Source: Sedimentisphaerales bacterium
GTDB taxonomy: Bacteria; Planctomycetota; Phycisphaerae; Sedimentisphaerales; SM23-30
Direction of reading: 5' to 3'
Length of the DNA: 37,123 bases
Assembly: GCA_016928435.1 (NCBI GenBank)
Contig: JAFGKT010000033.1
Coordinates: 1 to 37,123 of the forward strand
Numbering within the stretch: the first letter of the stretch is position 1; each line of letters begins with the position of its first letter. Shown in pieces: positions 32,083 through 37,123 of the stretch. A program made the position numbers and the translations under genes. The notes under the pieces are model-generated. The model worked only from the letters and a program-made list of their open reading frames with translations, did not search any database and was not told the origin of the DNA.

Positions 32083-35000
32083 ATGGCCGGATTGGAAACC
32101 ATTGGCAGCATTCTCACTCGTATCTTCAAAAGCAGCAGCGAGCGATACGTCAAGAAACGTGAGCAGTTTGTCGCGGAAATAAATGAACTTGAACTCGAAT
32201 ACAGCCGGTTGACGGATGCGCAACTGCGGGCCAAGACAGAGGAGTTTCGCGGTCAGATTCAGCAAGTTCAGGAGCAGTTGCTCGATAAGCCATTGCGTGA
32301 AATCCTGACCGATATCCGCGGCCTGCCGGAAGACGCGCGACGGCCGGCCAAGAAACATCTCACCAGTCAAATAGAAAAATCGTGTGAAGACATTGTCGCT
32401 GGGGCATTCGCGGCGATTCGCGAAGCATCGGACCGTCATCTGGGCGTGCGTAACGCGTTCGACGATCAGTTTGATTTCGATGTTGACTGTCTCGATTCCG
32501 AAATGCGCCAACGCTACACGGAGGCTAAGCAACGCATAGCGGACGGGGAGAATGTTCATAACATTGAATTGCCTCCGGATTTTTACGAGCAGGTGCGGCG
32601 GCGTTATCCGACGGACAAGCGTCCTCCTTTTCGCTTTCGTCACTTCGATGTGCAGATGATCGGCGGAGGCGTTTTGTATGAGGGTAAGATCGCCGAGATG
32701 GCAACGGGCGAAGGTAAGACTCTTGTTGCTACGCTGGCCGCCTACATTGTGGCGCTGAGTGGTCGAAAGGTTCACGTTATTACCGTTAATGATTACTTGG
32801 CTCAACGTGACCGCGACTGGATGGCGCCGGTGTTCGAGAGTTTGGGGCTTACGGTGGGAGCGATTCAGTCCAGCATGGACTCGGCCGGCGGCGAACGTAG
32901 AGACCAATATGGTTGCCACATAACCTACGGCACCAACAATGAATTCGGCTTCGATTATCTACGCGATAATATGAAGATTCGCGCCGCCGACCAAGTACAA
33001 GGGCCTCTCGATTATGTTATTGTTGACGAGGTTGACTCGATTCTTATTGATGAAGCCCGTACGCCGCTTATAATATCCGGCCCAGCCCAGGACGATACGA
33101 ACCGTTACAAAAAAGCGGATCAGATCGCGCGCGATATTATTCGCCTCAATCAAAAATACGTCCAAACCGAAACACTTATCGATCAAACCAAGCGTGACAT
33201 CGCCAATACCGAAGGAGAAATCACCGAGGCCCGCAAAGATAAAGACGCCGCCCGCCAGGAAAAAGCTCACAAACAACTGGACAAGCTCCGCGCGACTCTC
33301 GAAGACGCCCAAAACAAGCTGGCTGGGACAACCCAATATTACGAAGTCGAATATGATCGCCACAGCGTTCATCTTACCCATGAGGGTATCGGCGCCGCGC
33401 AGGAGATCGCCGGGGTGGGCAGTTTCTTTGTCGGTAATAATATGGAATGGCCGCATCTGCTGGAACAGTCGCTGCGGGCTCATGTGGTATATGAGCGTGA
33501 AAAAGAGTATGTCGTTCAGAACAATGAAGTGATAATAGTTGATGAGTTCACGGGCCGATTGATGGTGGGTCGTCAGTGGTCCGACGGCTTGCATCAGGCG
33601 GTGGAAGCCAAAGAAAACGTGACCATCAAACAGGAAAGCCAGACACTAGCCACAATCACCATCCAGAACTTTTTCAAGCTGTACCAGCAATTGGCGGGTA
33701 TGACCGGTACCGCCATGACCGAAGCCGATGAGTTCATGAAAATATATCTGCTGGAAGTCGTGTCTATTCCCACCAATAAGCCGGTTGTCCGCAACGACCG
33801 TGAAGACCTCATCTACAAGACGCTCAGAGAGAAATTCAACGCTATTGTCGAGGAGATTTTTGAGATCAGTAAAGCCGGTCAACCGGTTTTGATCGGCACG
33901 GTAAGTATCGAGAAAAGTGAGGCTTTATCGGCGGCTCTGGACAAACGCTACGGCTTGGCCCACGAAGTGCTGAACGCCAAACAGCACGCTCGCGAAGCGG
34001 CTATCGTCCAGAAAGCCGGCCATCAACACCAAGGCCGTGATGGTAATATGTGGGGCAACGTTACGATTGCCACCAATATGGCTGGTAGAGGGACGGATAT
34101 CAAATTAGGCGCCGGTGTTGTCGATGTAGGCGGTCTTTATGTTTTGGGCACGGAGCGCCACGAAGCCCGGCGTATCGACAATCAGTTACGGGGGCGGTCC
34201 GGCCGACAAGGCGATCCGGGCGCCAGTCAATTCTTCCTCTGTTTTGAAGACGATCTTATGAGAATCTTCGCCGGCGAGTGGGTGGTCAAGGCCCTCAGCA
34301 TGATCGGCTGGCAGGAAGGCGAACCAATATACCACAAACGAATCAGTAAAGGTGTCGAAAAAGCGCAGCGCAAAGTCGAACAACGCAACTTCGAAGCTCG
34401 CAAAAGTCTGCTGGAATACGATGAGGTAATGGACTACCAACGGCAGGTCTTTTACACGCGGCGTCAAACCATCCTCGAAGGCAGGCAGCTCGACGTCACC
34501 ATTTGGGAAATGCTCGACGAGATCATCGCTGAGACTTGCGAGAAGATGCTCAGCGATGACTATCCCTATGAATGCGCCGCTGAGTGGGCCCGAACCACAA
34601 TGGGAATCGATATCGATGTCGATCGGATTCGCGGCAGTGAACTAGAAGAAATAGAAGCTACTCTTCGCAGCCACGCCAAAAACAACGCTGAGCAGGACAT
34701 CAGCGTTACCATGGGCGAATACATGTCCGACGATATTGAGCCGAGTGAATGGGACGTTCGCGGGCTGAGCAAGTGGGCCATGAGTAAGTTCAATGTCAAC
34801 TTCTCTCAAAATCAACTGCGCAAAATGAGCCCTATGGACGTGCAGCATGAATTGGCTCAAGCGGCGGGGCAGCGTATCGATAAGGCTGATTTCTCCCGCT
34901 TGGCGACGTTCCTTGAGAATGACTACGGCCGAAAGACGCTGTGCGAGTGGGCCAATCAGAAATTCAATTTCGGTGTCACTATCGAAGAACTGCCCGAAAA

Positions 35001-35880
35001 GAAGTCATCCGACGTTCAGGAATATCTCCTCGCAAAAACTCGGGAAGCCTATCGCCAGCGAGAAATCCATTATCCTATCGATCATATTTTGGGTGCCGCC
35101 ATGCGCCGTGAGCAAACCGGCAGCGGTTATGCCGCCCAAAACGTATCGGAATGGGTAAAACGAAAATACCAAGTCGAAATCAGCCCTGAAGAAATCCAGC
35201 AGACATCTTATGATAAACTTCATGAGCGATTGACAAAACTCAGCGAAGAATTCAATAACGGTAAGCTCGCTAAAGAAATTGATTCCCACCTGGAGAAATG
35301 TTCCTTTAGTGATTCTGATAAAGAGGCGCTGAAACAATGGGCTCAGCAGCGGTTCCAGTTCAAACTTACCGACGAACAGCTAACGGCTGAGACTGCGAAA
35401 GACGCGCTGCTATCGGCCGGCAGGAAATTCCTGCGTCAAGAACTGACCAACCTCGAACAGTTCGTACTGCTGCAAATCTACGATGCCACTTGGAAAGATC
35501 ATCTGCGTAATATGGATTATCTCAAAACCGGTATCGGCCTACGCGGTTTCGCGGAGCGCGACCCCAAGATCGAGTACAAACGCGAAGGCTACCGAATGTT
35601 CCAAGAAATGCTGGCCAACATTCGCGAAAAAGTAACGGATATAATCTTCAAAGCTCAAATGGAGAGAGGCGCGCAATTGCGTTCGGTTTGGAACATATCC
35701 AATGCCAGCCACGCGGACTTCCAACTGCCCACCGAGCAACAAGCAGCCGCCCAAGGCCCCCAAGGCGAAGGCAAGACCATCAAACAGATCAAGCTCGACA
35801 AACCTAAGGTCGGCCGAAACGATCCTTGCCCCTGCGGTTCGGGTAAAAAGTATAAAAAGTGCTGCGGGCAAAATGCCTAG
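32083..35880 (+). CDS. secA: preprotein translocase ATPase SecA, unusually long, with repeated wing region
   Basis: 1265 residues from the ATG at 32083 (GAGG 11 nt upstream; [15 protein letters not shown] is the natural N-terminus). SecA drives secreted proteins through SecYEG using ATP. NBD1 has Walker A in [11 protein letters not shown] (about 205-215) and [16 protein letters not shown] lysine/glutamate-rich, probably coiled-coil insert lies in the preprotein-binding region (about 362-420). NBD2 has [13 protein letters not shown] and [12 protein letters not shown]. From about 822 to 1128 five related units occur, with tryptophans at 835, 898, 956, 1024 and 1086. Normal SecA conservation resumes at [15 protein letters not shown]. 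The C-terminal zinc motif is [17 protein letters not shown]. Most SecA proteins are 800-950 residues; the extra length is the insert plus the repeats. Confidence 0.96.
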   Translation: MAGLETIGSILTRIFKSSSERYVKKREQFVAEINELELEYSRLTDAQLRAKTEEFRGQIQQVQEQLLDKPLREILTDIRGLPEDARRPAKKHLTSQIEKSCEDIVAGAFAAIREASDRHLGVRNAFDDQFDFDVDCLDSEMRQRYTEAKQRIADGENVHNIELPPDFYEQVRRRYPTDKRPPFRFRHFDVQMIGGGVLYEGKIAEMATGEGKTLVATLAAYIVALSGRKVHVITVNDYLAQRDRDWMAPVFESLGLTVGAIQSSMDSAGGERRDQYGCHITYGTNNEFGFDYLRDNMKIRAADQVQGPLDYVIVDEVDSILIDEARTPLIISGPAQDDTNRYKKADQIARDIIRLNQKYVQTETLIDQTKRDIANTEGEITEARKDKDAARQEKAHKQLDKLRATLEDAQNKLAGTTQYYEVEYDRHSVHLTHEGIGAAQEIAGVGSFFVGNNMEWPHLLEQSLRAHVVYEREKEYVVQNNEVIIVDEFTGRLMVGRQWSDGLHQAVEAKENVTIKQESQTLATITIQNFFKLYQQLAGMTGTAMTEADEFMKIYLLEVVSIPTNKPVVRNDREDLIYKTLREKFNAIVEEIFEISKAGQPVLIGTVSIEKSEALSAALDKRYGLAHEVLNAKQHAREAAIVQKAGHQHQGRDGNMWGNVTIATNMAGRGTDIKLGAGVVDVGGLYVLGTERHEARRIDNQLRGRSGRQGDPGASQFFLCFEDDLMRIFAGEWVVKALSMIGWQEGEPIYHKRISKGVEKAQRKVEQRNFEARKSLLEYDEVMDYQRQVFYTRRQTILEGRQLDVTIWEMLDEIIAETCEKMLSDDYPYECAAEWARTTMGIDIDVDRIRGSELEEIEATLRSHAKNNAEQDISVTMGEYMSDDIEPSEWDVRGLSKWAMSKFNVNFSQNQLRKMSPMDVQHELAQAAGQRIDKADFSRLATFLENDYGRKTLCEWANQKFNFGVTIEELPEKKSSDVQEYLLAKTREAYRQREIHYPIDHILGAAMRREQTGSGYAAQNVSEWVKRKYQVEISPEEIQQTSYDKLHERLTKLSEEFNNGKLAKEIDSHLEKCSFSDSDKEALKQWAQQRFQFKLTDEQLTAETAKDALLSAGRKFLRQELTNLEQFVLLQIYDATWKDHLRNMDYLKTGIGLRGFAERDPKIEYKREGYRMFQEMLANIREKVTDIIFKAQMERGAQLRSVWNISNASHADFQLPTEQQAAAQGPQGEGKTIKQIKLDKPKVGRNDPCPCGSGKKYKKCCGQNA

Positions 35881-35928
35881 CGTCGCAACCCCAACCAACA
35901 ATCATTTTATTCTTGTCCCCGCACTGCT

Positions 35929-36789
35929 ATGATATACCTAATCATCGTATCGCTTATCTGGGCTCTGTCGTTTGGGCTTATCAAAACGCATCTCGGGGGT
36001 TTGGACAGCAATTTTGTCGCTGCCGCCCGATTGGGAATATCACTACTGGTTTTTCTGCCTTTGCTGCGCCGTAAACACTTATCGCTACCCACAAGTTTGT
36101 CTCTGATAGCTATCGGCGCGGTGCAGTACGGCGTGATGTACTCGGTGTACATATATGCCTATCGGTTCCTCGCCTCCTATGAAGTCGCCCTGTTTACGAT
36201 ATTCACTCCGCTTTATGTGACCATCATCAATGATCTGATGACCCGGCGGTTTCATCGGCTGTTTATCGTCTCAGCAATGTTGGCGGTAATCGGCACGGCG
36301 GTCATATACTACCAAGCACCTCAGCGCAACCAATTACTCCAAGGCTTTCTGTTGATGCAATCAAGCAACATTTGTTTCGCCGTGGGTCAACTGGCGTATA
36401 AACGGGTCATGGCTCGCAACGAGCAACTGAAAGACCACTCGGTATTCGCCCTGCTCTATTTGGGAGCCTTTGTCTTGACGGCTTTTTTCTCCGCTCTAAC
36501 CACTGAATGGAGTACTTTCAGTATAAACGCTTCTCAAGTGTGGGTGATACTCTATCTGGGGATGGTTGCGTCGGGCTTGGGATTTTTCTTATGGAACTAT
36601 GGCGCGCGCAAAGTCAACGTCGGACTCTTGGCGGTGTGCAATAATATCAAAGCGCCGCTGGCGGTGGCATCTTCGATGATTTTCTTTGACACGCCGGGCA
36701 ATCCCCTACGAACCGCCATCGGAGGCGGCGTTATCATCTTCGCCATAGTATTCAACGAATACGCCCGCTCCAAGCGCAAAGTTGATTAG
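35929..36789 (+). CDS. EamA/DMT-superfamily transporter
   Basis: 286 residues, an integral membrane protein expected to have ten helices in two EamA halves (about 1-135 and 140-280). Landmarks: SLIWALSFGLIK in helix 1, the YIYAYRFLASYEVALFTIF pattern closing the first half with TPLYVTII, and the second-half GMVASGLGFFLWNYGARKVN and NNIKAPLAVASSMIFF. The C-terminus is basic (ARSKRKVD), cytoplasmic by the positive-inside rule. It likely exports or imports a small metabolite or amino acid; specificity is unknown. It starts 48 nt after secA without a Shine-Dalgarno site. A strong hairpin lies 190 nt downstream. Confidence 0.92.
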   Translation: MIYLIIVSLIWALSFGLIKTHLGGLDSNFVAAARLGISLLVFLPLLRRKHLSLPTSLSLIAIGAVQYGVMYSVYIYAYRFLASYEVALFTIFTPLYVTIINDLMTRRFHRLFIVSAMLAVIGTAVIYYQAPQRNQLLQGFLLMQSSNICFAVGQLAYKRVMARNEQLKDHSVFALLYLGAFVLTAFFSALTTEWSTFSINASQVWVILYLGMVASGLGFFLWNYGARKVNVGLLAVCNNIKAPLAVASSMIFFDTPGNPLRTAIGGGVIIFAIVFNEYARSKRKVD

Positions 36790-36978
36790 GTTTGTTCCTC
36801 ATCTGTAGTAGAAACTAGCAAAACTATGATCGCAACCACAACCAGCAGTTCAAAAACTCACCCAGACGTCTAACAGTTGCCCGGTAGAGAAATTTTGGGC
36901 CATATCTGTTTTTCTTCTGTCCGTTAGCTGATGATTTATACCGTGGCAACCTGCATCAATGAAGGGATACCATCCGAT

Positions 36979-37006
36979 GCAGCCCGGTGGGTTCCCACCG
37001 GGCTGC
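36979..37006. terminator. strong bidirectional hairpin terminator
   Basis: GCAGCCCGGTGGG (36979-36991) pairs perfectly with CCCACCGGGCTGC (36994-37006), a 13-bp stem, followed by TTATACT on the plus strand. It sits between the rightward transporter and the leftward partial gene at the window edge, as expected for a shared terminator. The T-tract is short. Confidence 0.65.
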
Positions 37007-37021
37007 TTATACTACTTACTT

Positions 37022-37123
37022 CTATTCTGTAGGGGGTAATTGGCTATAGAGCAATTCCAATTCGTCCTGGATTTTATAGAGAAATTCAAAGAATTCCTCT
37101 TCACTGATTTCGTTTTGGATGTC
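37022..37123 (-). CDS. C-terminal fragment of a gene running off the window
   Basis: The last 33 codons of a leftward gene, ending at TAG (37022-37024). The visible peptide ends FEFLYKIQDELELLYSQLPP-TE and is acidic and helical. It begins outside the window, so start and function are unknown. The convergent placement next to a strong hairpin supports a real gene, but the fragment is too short for family assignment. Confidence 0.5.
   Translation of the reverse strand, partial: DIQNEISEEEFFEFLYKIQDELELLYSQLPPTE

Noticed and set aside
31972-32919. 315-codon minus-strand ORF opposite secA
   Set aside because: Antisense shadow of secA; no domain, and secA is certain.

Overview
The window looks like a chromosomal segment of a planctomycete, most likely class Phycisphaerae. 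The evidence is indirect. There is a very long SecA with an expanded helical wing region, a large secreted S8 protease with a beta-helix and a C-terminal dockerin-like tail of the kind common in Phycisphaerae, weak or absent Shine-Dalgarno sites before many genes, and EF-P, CstA and beta-CASP nuclease sequences of planctomycete flavour. No rRNA, tRNA, CRISPR array, integrase or transposase was recognised. Most genes are housekeeping; the unusual material lies in leaders, intergenic repeats and one expanded protein.

Layout. 1-763 is gene-poor and carries a composite intergenic repeat. 798-4385 is the secreted subtilase, followed by a beta-CASP RNA-processing nuclease (4501-5907) and a repeat-rich gap. 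6180-11510 is all on the minus strand: proA; a short GxxExxY protein bounded by small repeats; a polyprenyl-phosphate glycosyltransferase overlapping proB by 4 nt; and a PaaI thioesterase with an AraC regulator. proA diverges from cstA (11967-13682), which has a long, apparently structured leader. 14076-17372 is a sulfur-assimilation operon read leftward as metY-cysE-cysK. It diverges from an Rrf2 regulator that has three cysteines. An Lrp/AsnC regulator diverges from alanine dehydrogenase (ald).

20010-22332 holds a small GGQ release-factor-like protein and a methyltransferase between two repeat-bearing gaps. Rightward from 22333 are tyrS, a conserved-looking unknown, der, a lipoprotein, an orphan PAS histidine kinase and a nitrilase-family hydrolase. 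The nitrilase gene converges with a MEMO1-family gene, which in turn diverges from efp. Then come a URO-D-family protein, secA and an EamA transporter. A strong hairpin separates the transporter from the tail of a leftward gene that runs off the window.

The best candidates for something new are: (i) SecA with five tandem copies of a wing-like unit (about 58-68 residues each) where other SecA proteins have one; (ii) the roughly 285-nt cstA leader, with a terminator-like hairpin, duplicated GGATGG motifs, a long-range inverted repeat and a 24-codon upstream ORF; (iii) interlocked, face-to-face promoters between rrf2 and the metY-cysE-cysK operon; and (iv) a modular family of palindromic intergenic repeats. 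All promoter, hairpin and start-site statements were made by eye.
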